A stretch of DNA of 47,528 nucleotides from Lachnospiraceae bacterium (lineage in GTDB: Bacteria > Bacillota > Clostridia > Lachnospirales > Lachnospiraceae). Both the position numbers and the translations under genes were made by a program. The stretch covers positions 1 to 47,528 of the forward strand of contig JAIEFE010000012.1 of assembly GCA_029067085.1 (NCBI GenBank), in the 5' to 3' direction. Below, piece by piece: positions 40,221-47,528 of this stretch. The notes beneath the pieces are model-generated. The model ran no database searches, was not told the DNA's origin, and saw only the letters and a program-made list of their open reading frames with translations. The first letter of the stretch is position 1. Each line of letters starts with the position of its first letter.

Positions 40221-40739
40221 TCATAATAGCCCATCCATGATATGAACTTCCATTACATGCCGGTCCATATCAATCTTTTTGATACATTCTTTAATCGCGG
40301 GAAGAAGGACATCCGCCTCCCCCTCGCGGCTCACTACATAGACATCGTTTGCTCCGGTTGCGAGCACATCTTTCAAGACGCCAAAAGCCTCTCCCTCGTC
40401 TGTCACCACCTGTATACCGATCATATCCGCCACAAAGTATTCGTCCTTTTGCAGCTTGACTGCATGTTCTCTTGTTACCAACAGCTTTCCCTGCTTATAT
40501 TTCTCTATATCGTTGATGGAATCATATCCCTTAAATTTCAAGATCACATACTGTTTAAAAAACTTCACGCCCTCTATTTCCATGGGTAGACGCTCTTTCC
40601 CTGCGGCCAGCGTCACTTCCTTCAATTTCTTAAACCGATTCGGATCGTCCGTGGTGGGAAATACTTTTACCTCTCCGCGGATACCGTGTGTCTGGGTGAT
40701 CACACCCACCTGTAATTCATCGTTTCTCTCTGTTTTCAT
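40221..40739 (-). CDS. rimM: 16S rRNA-processing protein RimM
   Basis: Assembly factor of 172 aa for the 30S head, binding S19. The N-terminal RimM domain begins VGVITQTHGIRGEVKVFPTTDD (in blocks), and the C-terminal PRC-barrel-like domain contains YFVADMIGIQVVTDEGEAFG and LLPAIKECIKKIDM. It sits between khpA and trmD, the conserved arrangement. The ATG at 40739 lies just after a hairpin that may attenuate transcription from the upstream genes. Confidence 0.96.
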   Translation of the reverse strand: MKTERNDELQVGVITQTHGIRGEVKVFPTTDDPNRFKKLKEVTLAAGKERLPMEIEGVKFFKQYVILKFKGYDSINDIEKYKQGKLLVTREHAVKLQKDEYFVADMIGIQVVTDEGEAFGVLKDVLATGANDVYVVSREGEADVLLPAIKECIKKIDMDRHVMEVHIMDGLL

Positions 40740-40753
40740 AGTAACTCCTGCAT

Positions 40754-40785
40754 GTAAAATGCCTCACGGAGAATCCCCGTGAGGC
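40754..40785 (-). terminator. Hairpin between khpA and rimM (attenuator-like)
   Basis: A 9-bp perfect stem GCCTCACGG/CCGTGAGGC (40761-40769 with 40777-40785), 7-base loop, followed on minus by ATTTTAC. The T-run is short, so partial termination or message processing is more likely than full stop. Confidence 0.55.
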
Positions 40786-40792
40786 TGATCTG

Positions 40793-41020
40793 TCAGATGA
40801 TCTCCACATCCACTCTCTTATTGTCCTTCGATGACGCGGCCTTGACGACAGAACGGATTGCCTTGGCAATACGCCCCTGTTTGCCGATGACCTTGCCCAT
40901 ATCGGAGGGTGCCACATGAAGTTCCACGGTAATGTTCTTACCCTCCTCCTTCTGCGTCACCACCACTTCGTCAGGGTTCTCGACAAGAGCTTTTGCGATC
41001 ACTTCAACCAATTCTTTCAT
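40793..41020 (-). CDS. khpA: KH-domain RNA-binding protein KhpA
   Basis: Small RNA-binding protein of 75 aa, a single type II KH domain. The GxxG loop is GKQG in MGKVIGKQGRIAKAIRSVV. It is known in Firmicutes to pair with KhpB (EloR/Jag) and influence cell elongation and mRNA stability. The order rpsP-khpA-rimM is highly conserved. The ATG at 41020 follows AGGTGG. Confidence 0.95.
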   Translation of the reverse strand: MKELVEVIAKALVENPDEVVVTQKEEGKNITVELHVAPSDMGKVIGKQGRIAKAIRSVVKAASSKDNKRVDVEII

Positions 41021-41051
41021 AGTCCACCTCCAAAAGCGACCTGAAACCCTC

Positions 41052-41297
41052 TTATTTTGTTACCCCTACCGTCTTGAAGATCCTGCTCACGATCTCAGTG
41101 GGCTGTGCGCCGTTGGCAAGCCACTTCTTCGCTTCCTCCTCGTTTACCTTGTAGGTGCTGGGATCCGTGTTGGGATCATAGGTGCCGATCTCAGCGATAC
41201 ATCTGCCATCTCTGGGGGATCTGGAATCCGCTACCACAATCCTGTAAAAAGGATGCTTTTTCTGTCCCATTCTTCTCAATCTGATCTTAACTGCCAT
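41052..41297 (-). CDS. rpsP: 30S ribosomal protein S16
   Basis: Ribosomal protein of 81 aa. [20 protein letters not shown] and [22 protein letters not shown] are diagnostic. The ATG at 41297 follows GGAGGCAGAG. It lies after ffh with a 48-base gap and before khpA. Confidence 0.98.
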   Translation of the reverse strand: MAVKIRLRRMGQKKHPFYRIVVADSRSPRDGRCIAEIGTYDPNTDPSTYKVNEEEAKKWLANGAQPTEIVSRIFKTVGVTK

Positions 41298-41345
41298 TTT
41301 TCTCTGCCTCCTGTAAAATAATTATAATAGTTTTATTTTGAAACC

Positions 41346-42710
41346 CTAAAACGGGAATTTCATACCACCCATGCCGCCGAATAACCCTCGGCCCTTTTTG
41401 CCTCCCATCATGCCGGGGAGCTGCTTCATCATCTTCTGGGACTGTTCAAACTGTTTGATAAACCGATTGACCAACGCGATATCCACACCTGCCCCCTTCG
41501 CAATACGTCCCTTTCTGCTTGGGTTTAACAGCTTCGGATCACGTCTCTCCTGCGGCGTCATGCTCAGGACGATGGCCTCCATGCGAGCGAGCTGTTTTTC
41601 GTCCACTGCAGACTCGATATCCCCCATCTGCTTCCCCATCCCCATCATGCCGAGGATGCTGGACAGGCCGCCCATGTTTCGCATCTGCTTCATGCTCTCC
41701 AGGTAGTCCTCAAAATCAAACTTACCCTTCTTCATGCGGGCCGCCATATCTCGCTCTTTCTCTTCATCTATATCAAGATTCTGCTGTGCCTTCTCAATTA
41801 AGGTGAGCACATCGCCCATTCCCAGAATCCGATTAGCCATGCGGTCGGGATAAAACTGCTCCAAGTCAGAAAGCTTCTCTCCCATACCGATGAAGAGGAT
41901 CGGCTTTCCTGTCACCGCCTTAACGGAGAGCGCCGCACCGCCTCTGGAATCGCCGTCCATCTTGGAGAGGATCACACCGTCGATTCCCACCTTCTCATCA
42001 AAGTCCTTTGCGACATTTACGGCATCCTGACCCGTCATTGCATCCACCACAAGGAGCGTCTGGTGTACTTCCACATTTTCCTTGATCTCCTGCAGCTCCG
42101 CCATCATTTCTTCATCTATATGCAGGCGGCCTGCCGTATCTAAGATCACGACATTATGGCCGTTCTTTTCCGCATGTTCCAACGCTGCCCTTGCTATGTC
42201 CACAGGTTTGTGATTCTCTCCCATGGAAAATACGTCCACCTGCTGTTTTTCCCCGTTGATCTGTAACTGCTTGATGGCTGCGGGACGGTACACGTCGCAG
42301 GCAACTAAAAGGGATTTTTTACCCTTGAGCTTCAACTTACCCGCAATCTTTGCCGTGGTGGTGGTCTTACCAGCACCCTGCAGACCGCACATCATGATGA
42401 CCGTAATGGATTTTCCCGGCTGCATGACAATCTCCGTTGTCTCGGAGCCCATCAGAGAAACCATCTCTTCATTCACGATCTTGACGACCATCTGTCCGGG
42501 GTTCAAGCCGTTTAACACGTCCGTGCCCACAGCCCGCTCCTCCACGGATTTCACAAACTGCTTGACTACTTTGAAGCTGACGTCAGCCTCAAGGAGTGCC
42601 ATCTTGACTTCTTTCAGAGCGGCTTTGACATCCTCCTCCGTGAGACGGCCTTTACTCCGCAACCCCTTGAACACATTCTGCAGTTTATCTGTCAGACTCT
42701 CAAATGCCAT
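41346..42710 (-). CDS. ffh: Signal recognition particle protein Ffh
   Basis: GTPase of 454 aa that binds signal sequences and 4.5S/SRP RNA and delivers ribosomes to FtsY and the Sec translocon. N domain (about 1-85), G domain with GLQGAGKTTTTAKIAGKL (near 107), DTAGRLH (near 190) and GGAALSVKAVTGKPI, and a methionine-rich M domain (about 300-454, e.g. MRNMGGLSSILGMMGMGKQM) with SRP-RNA-binding motif. A Gly-rich tail ends KGRGLFGGMGGMKFPF. ATG 42710. Directly after ylxM. Confidence 0.98.
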   Translation of the reverse strand: MAFESLTDKLQNVFKGLRSKGRLTEEDVKAALKEVKMALLEADVSFKVVKQFVKSVEERAVGTDVLNGLNPGQMVVKIVNEEMVSLMGSETTEIVMQPGKSITVIMMCGLQGAGKTTTTAKIAGKLKLKGKKSLLVACDVYRPAAIKQLQINGEKQQVDVFSMGENHKPVDIARAALEHAEKNGHNVVILDTAGRLHIDEEMMAELQEIKENVEVHQTLLVVDAMTGQDAVNVAKDFDEKVGIDGVILSKMDGDSRGGAALSVKAVTGKPILFIGMGEKLSDLEQFYPDRMANRILGMGDVLTLIEKAQQNLDIDEEKERDMAARMKKGKFDFEDYLESMKQMRNMGGLSSILGMMGMGKQMGDIESAVDEKQLARMEAIVLSMTPQERRDPKLLNPSRKGRIAKGAGVDIALVNRFIKQFEQSQKMMKQLPGMMGGKKGRGLFGGMGGMKFPF

Positions 42711-42733
42711 ATAGCCTACGCCTTTCTACACGC

Positions 42734-43087
42734 CTACAATTCCTGCATGATCCGGGAAGACAGTTCTCTGATCTGTGATCCGAAAGACGACGGATCCGCC
42801 AGCTCACCGCTCTCATACTGTGCCGAAAGATGATCGATCTGTGAAATCTTCTCCTTGATACTCTCAAACCGGGCTACCAGCTTCAGCTTCTCCTCATAAC
42901 CAAGAAGCGTCTTGTCACAGCGCTTGACGATGTCGTGTACCGCCTGCCTGCTTATGCCCTGTGCCTCGGCGATCTCTCCCAGAGAAAGATTTTCATACAC
43001 AACGCTCTCGTAGATCTCCTGTTGATGTCTGGTCAACAGTTCTCCATAAAAGTCATATAATAAACCCTGTTCTACGATCTTTTCCAT
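42734..43087 (-). CDS. ylxM: SRP-associated putative DNA-binding protein YlxM
   Basis: Protein of 117 aa from the UPF0122 family. A sigma-70 region 4-like helix-turn-helix is clear: YENLSLGEIAEAQGISRQAVHDIVKRCD (split). YlxM is found next to ffh in Firmicutes and is thought to modulate the SRP pathway. The start is ATG 43087 with GAGG 9 bases upstream; a longer frame reaches 43165 but would begin inside the promoter. First gene of the operon. Confidence 0.92.
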   Translation of the reverse strand: MEKIVEQGLLYDFYGELLTRHQQEIYESVVYENLSLGEIAEAQGISRQAVHDIVKRCDKTLLGYEEKLKLVARFESIKEKISQIDHLSAQYESGELADPSSFGSQIRELSSRIMQEL

Positions 43088-43136
43088 GCCCGGCCTCTGT
43101 CGGCTGTTCTTTGGGTGAACAGTAACCGACTTTTGC

Positions 43137-43165
43137 ATTGTACAATAAAGGGAAAAGTGTGTCAA
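43137..43165 (-). promoter_or_regulatory. Promoter of the ylxM-ffh-rpsP-khpA-rimM-trmD operon
   Basis: Consensus TTGACA (43165-43160) and TACAAT (43142-43137) with a 17-base spacer, about 50 bases before the ylxM start. This is one of the strongest promoters in the window, fitting SRP and ribosomal genes. Confidence 0.8.
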
Positions 43166-43193
43166 GTATTTTTTCTTGACAGTTTCTTGCCCA

Positions 43194-44072
43194 TCAGTTC
43201 GATCGAACTTTGATAAATTTCAATATATTCTCATTCATCGGCTGAATCCGCTGATATAAAAACCCAATCTCACGAGGCGCTATCGGTTTCGACAATTCTA
43301 TTTCTATCAGGGAACCTACTTCTAACTCATGTTCCACAAATTGTTTCACAACACAAGATACCCCTATCCCCATCTTGGCAAATTCAATCAACAGATCCAT
43401 CTCGTTTACTTCAAGGATATGCAAAGGTGTAATTTTATTCTGCGCATAATAACTGTTCAAATGCCTCCGGGAAACGTTATCCTTATCAAGCAATATAATA
43501 TTGCCATGTTCAAATATCTCATCATTATTACAATTCAATTTCTCCCGATATGCGGGCGTACAGACAAATATGTATTCGATCACTCCTAAAGAATGATATA
43601 CTGCTGTACCTAAATTTTCCGGTTTTGCAGCAAGAGCCAAGTCAATACTGCACTGCTCCACCATAGAACAGGCTGATGATGAAGATGTACAGGTGATAGA
43701 GATATCTGTATTAGGATATAAACTTGTAAATTCTTTGAGATAAGGCATAAGGAAATACTTGCACAGCACATTGCTGGCGGCTATTCGTAAATAACCCGTA
43801 TTCTGATGAAACCTGAGCCTGTCCTCCGTATCTAAAAGTATATTGAATGCCCGTTTAACGTCCTCATATAACTTTCTCCCGTTTTCTGTCAGTTCCACTC
43901 CCTTTGATTTTCTGATAAAAAGAGTCGTATTCAGATTTTCTTCCAGTTTCTTAATGGTTATGCTGACTGCCGGTTGAGAGATATATAATTGTGCGGCCGC
44001 CTTGGAAATGCTTTTGCACTCGGCAACCGCAAGAAAAATTTTATATCTTGAAAGATTTTCAAATGTTTCCAT
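43194..44072 (-). CDS. LysR-family transcriptional regulator
   Basis: Regulator of 292 aa. The N-terminal helix-turn-helix (about 1-60) reads YKIFLAVAECKSISKAAAQL then YISQPAVSITIKKLEENLNT. The effector-binding domain (about 90-292) has the two-lobed LysR layout. I take ATG 44072, 5 bases after GGAGG; a GTG at 44084 is poorer. It is divergent from a SAM methyltransferase gene, so it probably controls that gene and itself from the shared 106-base region. The effector is unknown. The 3' end carries the palindrome GTTCGATCGAAC. The gene is more A/T-rich than the ribosomal operon beside it. Confidence 0.92.
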   Translation of the reverse strand: METFENLSRYKIFLAVAECKSISKAAAQLYISQPAVSITIKKLEENLNTTLFIRKSKGVELTENGRKLYEDVKRAFNILLDTEDRLRFHQNTGYLRIAASNVLCKYFLMPYLKEFTSLYPNTDISITCTSSSSACSMVEQCSIDLALAAKPENLGTAVYHSLGVIEYIFVCTPAYREKLNCNNDEIFEHGNIILLDKDNVSRRHLNSYYAQNKITPLHILEVNEMDLLIEFAKMGIGVSCVVKQFVEHELEVGSLIEIELSKPIAPREIGFLYQRIQPMNENILKFIKVRSN

Positions 44073-44084
44073 ATCGCCCTCCAC

Positions 44085-44099
44085 ATAAATTCATCTTAT
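44085..44099. promoter_or_regulatory. Possible LysR-type operator (T-N11-A)
   Basis: ATAA-ATTCATC-TTAT fits the T-N11-A dyad favoured by LysR proteins. It lies between the LysR start and the methyltransferase promoter. In such A/T-rich DNA the match may be chance. Confidence 0.3.
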
Positions 44100-44121
44100 A
44101 TATTTTATAAATCACATATAT

Positions 44122-44150
44122 TTGAATTATACCATCATCAAAAGTATAAT
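44122..44150 (+). promoter_or_regulatory. Promoter of the SAM methyltransferase gene
   Basis: TTGAAT (44122-44127) and a perfect TATAAT (44145-44150) with a 17-base spacer. It fixes the coding start downstream of about 44157. Confidence 0.7.
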
Positions 44151-44178
44151 GCAAGAAAACGAAACAGGGAGAAACCTA

Positions 44179-44958
44179 ATGAAAACATATGAATTTGACG
44201 GCGAAAAATACAAAATAGCTTCTACACCGCAAAAGGAATGGGGACAAAGCCTTATTTCAAACATTTCTTTACAGGGGAATGAAAGAATACTGGATTTAGG
44301 GTGCGGTGACGGCTATGTAACGGAGCAGTTAGCATTGCTTGTGCCAAGTGGAAAAGTACTGGGGATAGACGCGTCTGTCGGAATGATCAAAACAGCAAAA
44401 AAAATTCGTCGAAATAACCTTGAATTTATTCCTATGGATATTAACGAGCTGTGCTTTTCTGATGAATTTAATATTATTTTTTCCAATGCAGCTTTACATT
44501 GGGTAAAAGACCATAAACAGCTTTTGCGGAACTCCCATGCGGCATTAAAAGCGGGTGGTATCCTGTTATGGGATTTCGGAAGTGATGGTAACTGTTCCAA
44601 TTTTCTTACTGTAATACAGAATAAGATAATCGAAGATAAATATATTGAGTTTTTCAAAGATTTTGAAATGCCGTGGTTTATGCCCTCAAAAAATCACTAT
44701 ACGGAACTGATCACCAATATTGGTTATTCCCATTTTACGATTACCGAAGTAAACCGGGACAGGTATTTTTCAACTTCTGATGAAATGATAAAATGGATAG
44801 ACCAGCCATGTATTGTGCCCTTTATGGAATGTATACCCGATACCCTTAAAAGTATATTCCGCAAGGAAGTGATTGAGGAAATGTTGGAGAAGACACAACA
44901 GCCGGACGGTACCTGTTTTGAAACATTCCGCAGGTTACAGATCTATGCGCAAAAATAA
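44179..44958 (+). CDS. Class I SAM-dependent methyltransferase
   Basis: Methyltransferase of 259 aa with a Rossmann-like core. Motif I is ILDLGCGDGYVTEQL (near residue 36), the acidic end of strand 2 is GIDASVGMI, and IIFSNAALHWVKDHKQLLRN matches the trans-aconitate methyltransferase-like branch. The small-molecule substrate cannot be read. The start is ATG 44179 with GGGAG upstream; a longer frame from 44122 begins in the promoter. It is divergent from the LysR gene and probably under its control. Confidence 0.88.
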   Translation: MKTYEFDGEKYKIASTPQKEWGQSLISNISLQGNERILDLGCGDGYVTEQLALLVPSGKVLGIDASVGMIKTAKKIRRNNLEFIPMDINELCFSDEFNIIFSNAALHWVKDHKQLLRNSHAALKAGGILLWDFGSDGNCSNFLTVIQNKIIEDKYIEFFKDFEMPWFMPSKNHYTELITNIGYSHFTITEVNRDRYFSTSDEMIKWIDQPCIVPFMECIPDTLKSIFRKEVIEEMLEKTQQPDGTCFETFRRLQIYAQK

Positions 44959-45027
44959 TTACCCTGAGACTTATGTACTCTTATCCCATGCTTTGTGCCT
45001 ATCTCCATCATTTTTCATGCTATAAAA

Positions 45028-46728
45028 CTATAATTTAAAGTATTCAATACTATTTACCAGTTCATCGGCTATCTCACGCAGTCTTCCCGCGCTGGTGGAA
45101 ACCTGTTCAAAGGCGCCTGCCGCTTCCTGAGTCGCGTCATAGGTTCTCTGCGTTCCGGAAGCATTATCCTGTGCAATTTCCGACAGGTCTTCCACCGCCC
45201 GCACTACCTCATTACGAGACTGCTCCAAACGCTGCGCACTGCCCTTGATCATTTCAATGCCGTGCATGGAGTCACTGATCTCACCCAGGACTTCCCTGAC
45301 AATGCTCTGGGTATCCTGTATACTCTCGCTTTGACTTGTTATGATTCCCTGCATCTGCTGCATAATTTCCACAGCTTTCGCAGAATCTTCCATCAGTTTC
45401 TTGCTTGTCTCCTCAATTTCGAGGCTGGACTGGCTGGACTGATCTGCCAGTTTCTGAATCTGGTCTGCTACAACGGCAAATCCTCTGCCGCTTTCTCCAG
45501 CCCGCGCCGCTTCTATCGCGGCATTTAAGCTTAAGAGATTGGTTTCTTCCGCTATAGAGGATATAATAGACGTTGCCTGATAAATCTGCTGTACCGAATC
45601 GTTGGTACGATTCGTCTGCATCCGTATTTCTTCAATAAAATTCTCTACCTCATCATTAATCTTACGCAGGTTCGCAAGTGTATCAACCGCCTTTTCACTG
45701 GATCTCTGCATTGCGGCTGCATTCTCATTCAACATACCGACTTCTGAAGATGTCTCTATAATATCCGAACCCATGATCCGCATATGCTCCGAGGTATTTC
45801 TTGAATTTTCCGCCTGCTCCGTAGAGCTTTCCGCAATCCGATTGACCGATTGGGTCATTTCCTGCATTGCCCCGCCAGTCCGATCAGCAACCTCGCCTAA
45901 TGATTCCGAAGCCTCCACAAGATTGTTGGCATTTCCGGATATTTCCTGAATGGTAGACTTTAAGGCATCCCGCAGCATGAGCATTGCTCTTGATAACTCT
46001 CCTGTCTCGTCCTTATAGGAGAGCATCTTCTCTCCTATCTCCACATCAAGATTTCCTTCCGCCACCGTCTTAACAATAGCGATACTGGACTGAACACTCC
46101 TGCTGATAGATGACGCAACACCATATGCAACTGCAATAATCAGCACCATAACAACCAGAACCGCTATTCCGACCAGTCTTATGATTTCGTTGATCGTTTT
46201 GTCCTGAAGTGCCTTATTGCTGCCGACGAAGATCATGCCAATCGGATCTGTCGTTGTGGCATTTTGATAAACCGGCATATAATAGCCGTATGTAAGCACA
46301 CCGTCAAGAGAAACCGCTTTACTGAAATATTCTTCCTCCCCCTGCAGCACTTTTTCAACAATTTTTTCTCCTGCCGGGGAACCCAAGATCCGATCGCCGT
46401 TTTTATCAAGCGCGGAGGTCATAATTCTTTTATCCCCGTAAAAAAATGTAACATCCATTCCGGAATTATCCTTGATCTTGTCCACGAGACTATCGGAATG
46501 TGAAACATTATAACCGCCTTTCCAGATATCCCCATTCGTGCTTTCTATGTAATCCCCCGTATTCTGGTCGTAGGCGGCCAGTGTTGCCGCCGCAGTTCCC
46601 TTAAGCGCGTCCCGCACTTCATTCACCATGGCATTCTTAACGACCGTCAATGTCAGAATCATGGTTAAAAACCCCAGAATCAATATGGGAAAAATTGCCG
46701 TTGCTAGGATTTTCTTTTTTAAACTCAT
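45028..46728 (-). CDS. Methyl-accepting chemotaxis protein
   Basis: Chemoreceptor of 566 aa. TM1 (about 6-30), an extracytoplasmic single-cache-type sensor domain (about 32-185), TM2 (about 190-215), HAMP (about 216-270), then the signalling domain with the conserved hairpin tip [17 protein letters not shown] and [18 protein letters not shown]. No C-terminal NWETF-like pentapeptide. I choose ATG 46728, 7 bases after AGGAGG. The TAG of the upstream BMP gene overlaps that ribosome site, so the two are translationally linked. The sensor may bind a ligand directly or respond to the partner binding protein. Implies a chemotactic organism, although no flagellar genes are in the window. Confidence 0.94.
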   Translation of the reverse strand: MSLKKKILATAIFPILILGFLTMILTLTVVKNAMVNEVRDALKGTAAATLAAYDQNTGDYIESTNGDIWKGGYNVSHSDSLVDKIKDNSGMDVTFFYGDKRIMTSALDKNGDRILGSPAGEKIVEKVLQGEEEYFSKAVSLDGVLTYGYYMPVYQNATTTDPIGMIFVGSNKALQDKTINEIIRLVGIAVLVVMVLIIAVAYGVASSISRSVQSSIAIVKTVAEGNLDVEIGEKMLSYKDETGELSRAMLMLRDALKSTIQEISGNANNLVEASESLGEVADRTGGAMQEMTQSVNRIAESSTEQAENSRNTSEHMRIMGSDIIETSSEVGMLNENAAAMQRSSEKAVDTLANLRKINDEVENFIEEIRMQTNRTNDSVQQIYQATSIISSIAEETNLLSLNAAIEAARAGESGRGFAVVADQIQKLADQSSQSSLEIEETSKKLMEDSAKAVEIMQQMQGIITSQSESIQDTQSIVREVLGEISDSMHGIEMIKGSAQRLEQSRNEVVRAVEDLSEIAQDNASGTQRTYDATQEAAGAFEQVSTSAGRLREIADELVNSIEYFKL

Positions 46729-46739
46729 AGCCATTCCTC

Positions 46740-47528
46740 CTATTCGACTGCCGTCACCGTCTTGAAATACCAATTGATACCACCTGTTATCGTCGCATCA
46801 TCCAGGGTTTTACCTTCCTCGCCTACCGTATCTCCGGTATTTGTCTCAATCACACCGTCAAACACGCCGAACTCGCCCGACAGAATCTTCGCTTTTGCCT
46901 CGTCAACCTTTTCCTGCGTTCCTTCCGCGCAGAAATCGGCAAGCTCCGTAATACCTAACAGATTTTCCGCCATACCTCCAAAATAATTACTGCCATCCCA
47001 ACTGCCATCTATGATACTCTGCACCGCAGAGGTATAATAAGCACTCCAGTTCCAGATCACACTGCACAGACATGCATTCGCCGCTTCTTTACTCATATCG
47101 GAGTTATATCCAATCCCATACACACCATTCTCTTCAGCCACAGTCTGCGGATATGATGTATCACAATGCTGCGCAAGCACATCACACCCCATAGCCACGA
47201 GCTGTCTCGCTGCAGCCTCTTCACCTTCCGGATCAAACCAACTGTTTGTGACTTTGACATAAACCTCTGCATCCGGATTCACGGAATAAATACCGAGAGC
47301 AAAAGCGTCAACGCCTCCGGTCACCTCTGAATTGGAAGAATCCATCGCCGCGACATAACCGATTTTATTTGTTTTCGTATTCATACCTGCTACAATGCCG
47401 CTTAAATAGCGCGCCTGATAAATCCTGCCAAAATAATTGTTAAAGTTTTTACCATTGCTCAGATAGCCGGTACCATGTGAAAAGTAAATATCCGGATACT
47501 TTTCCGCCATCTTCGCCGTCGGTTCCAT
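46740..47528 (-). CDS. BMP/PnrA-family substrate-binding protein, partial (5' end outside window)
   Basis: C-terminal 262 residues of a basic membrane protein (BMP/Med/PnrA) family binding protein, which typically binds purine nucleosides for an ABC importer. [22 protein letters not shown] aligns with the middle of the first lobe (in blocks), and [48 protein letters not shown] and [17 protein letters not shown] follow the family order. The signal peptide and lipobox lie beyond base 47528. The frame is open to the edge. Its stop overlaps the ribosome site of the chemoreceptor gene. Ligand unknown; nucleoside or sugar-like is a family-level guess. Confidence 0.88.
   Translation of the reverse strand: MEPTAKMAEKYPDIYFSHGTGYLSNGKNFNNYFGRIYQARYLSGIVAGMNTKTNKIGYVAAMDSSNSEVTGGVDAFALGIYSVNPDAEVYVKVTNSWFDPEGEEAAARQLVAMGCDVLAQHCDTSYPQTVAEENGVYGIGYNSDMSKEAANACLCSVIWNWSAYYTSAVQSIIDGSWDGSNYFGGMAENLLGITELADFCAEGTQEKVDEAKAKILSGEFGVFDGVIETNTGDTVGEEGKTLDDATITGGINWYFKTVTAVE

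Overview
The window reads as a chromosomal segment of a low-to-mid GC anaerobic Firmicute, most likely a member of Lachnospiraceae (class Clostridia). This placement is inferred from gene content and order: the ylxM-ffh-rpsP-khpA-rimM-trmD and rplS-lepB-rbgA-rnhB-ylqG-ylqH-yraN strings, a long divergent ribose-phosphate pyrophosphokinase, a T-box upstream of tyrS, strong AGGAGG ribosome sites, and an oxygen-sensitive indolepyruvate:ferredoxin oxidoreductase. I see no rRNA, tRNA, CRISPR array, complete insertion sequence or prophage. Most genes lie on the minus strand. Only aroC, metF, prs, a sensor-GGDEF gene and a methyltransferase gene are on the plus strand.

Region by region. 0.1-2.9 kb: yajC, tgt and a membrane-anchored VanY-type carboxypeptidase. 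3.3-4.4 kb: lone aroC ending in a long bidirectional terminator. 4.6-8.4 kb: a DUF3737 beta-helix protein, a structured multi-hairpin intergenic element, a membrane-anchored GH25 lysozyme with two SH3 domains, and a DRE-TIM aldolase-like enzyme. 8.5-10.1 kb: tyrS with a tyrosine-specific T-box leader. 10.1-18.1 kb: a seven-gene operon, in transcription order thioesterase, acyl-CoA synthetase, sodium/solute symporter, iorA, iorB, paaK-type ligase, ACT-domain protein. It fits oxidative decarboxylation of aryl-pyruvates to aryl-acetyl-CoA and interconversion with the free acids. Its promoter contains a perfect inverted repeat that could be an operator.

18.2-21.4 kb: a MoxR ATPase, VWA protein and acyltransferase-3 unit, divergent from metF through interleaved promoters. 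22.4-25.5 kb: der-plsY-gpsA. 25.7-26.9 kb: prs. 26.9-30.5 kb: a two-component system whose kinase has a large extracytoplasmic domain. 30.6-37.2 kb: rplS, two signal peptidases flanking rbgA, rnhB, the flagellar-export-like pair ylqG/ylqH, yraN and pgeF. 37.5-39.4 kb: a periplasmic-binding-protein-like sensor fused to GGDEF, inserted in the opposite direction between trmD and rplS, which are usually adjacent. 39.5-43.1 kb: the ylxM-to-trmD translation/SRP operon. 43.2-47.5 kb: a more A/T-rich stretch with a LysR regulator divergent from a SAM methyltransferase, then a chemoreceptor translationally close to a BMP-family binding protein cut by the window edge.

The best candidates for little-described biology are the aryl-acid operon with its operator-like promoter and possible read-through into the tyrS T-box, the modular hairpin element at 5.47-5.62 kb, the intracellular ligand-sensor/GGDEF fusion, and the BMP-chemoreceptor pair. 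Nothing here is proven novel from sequence alone.
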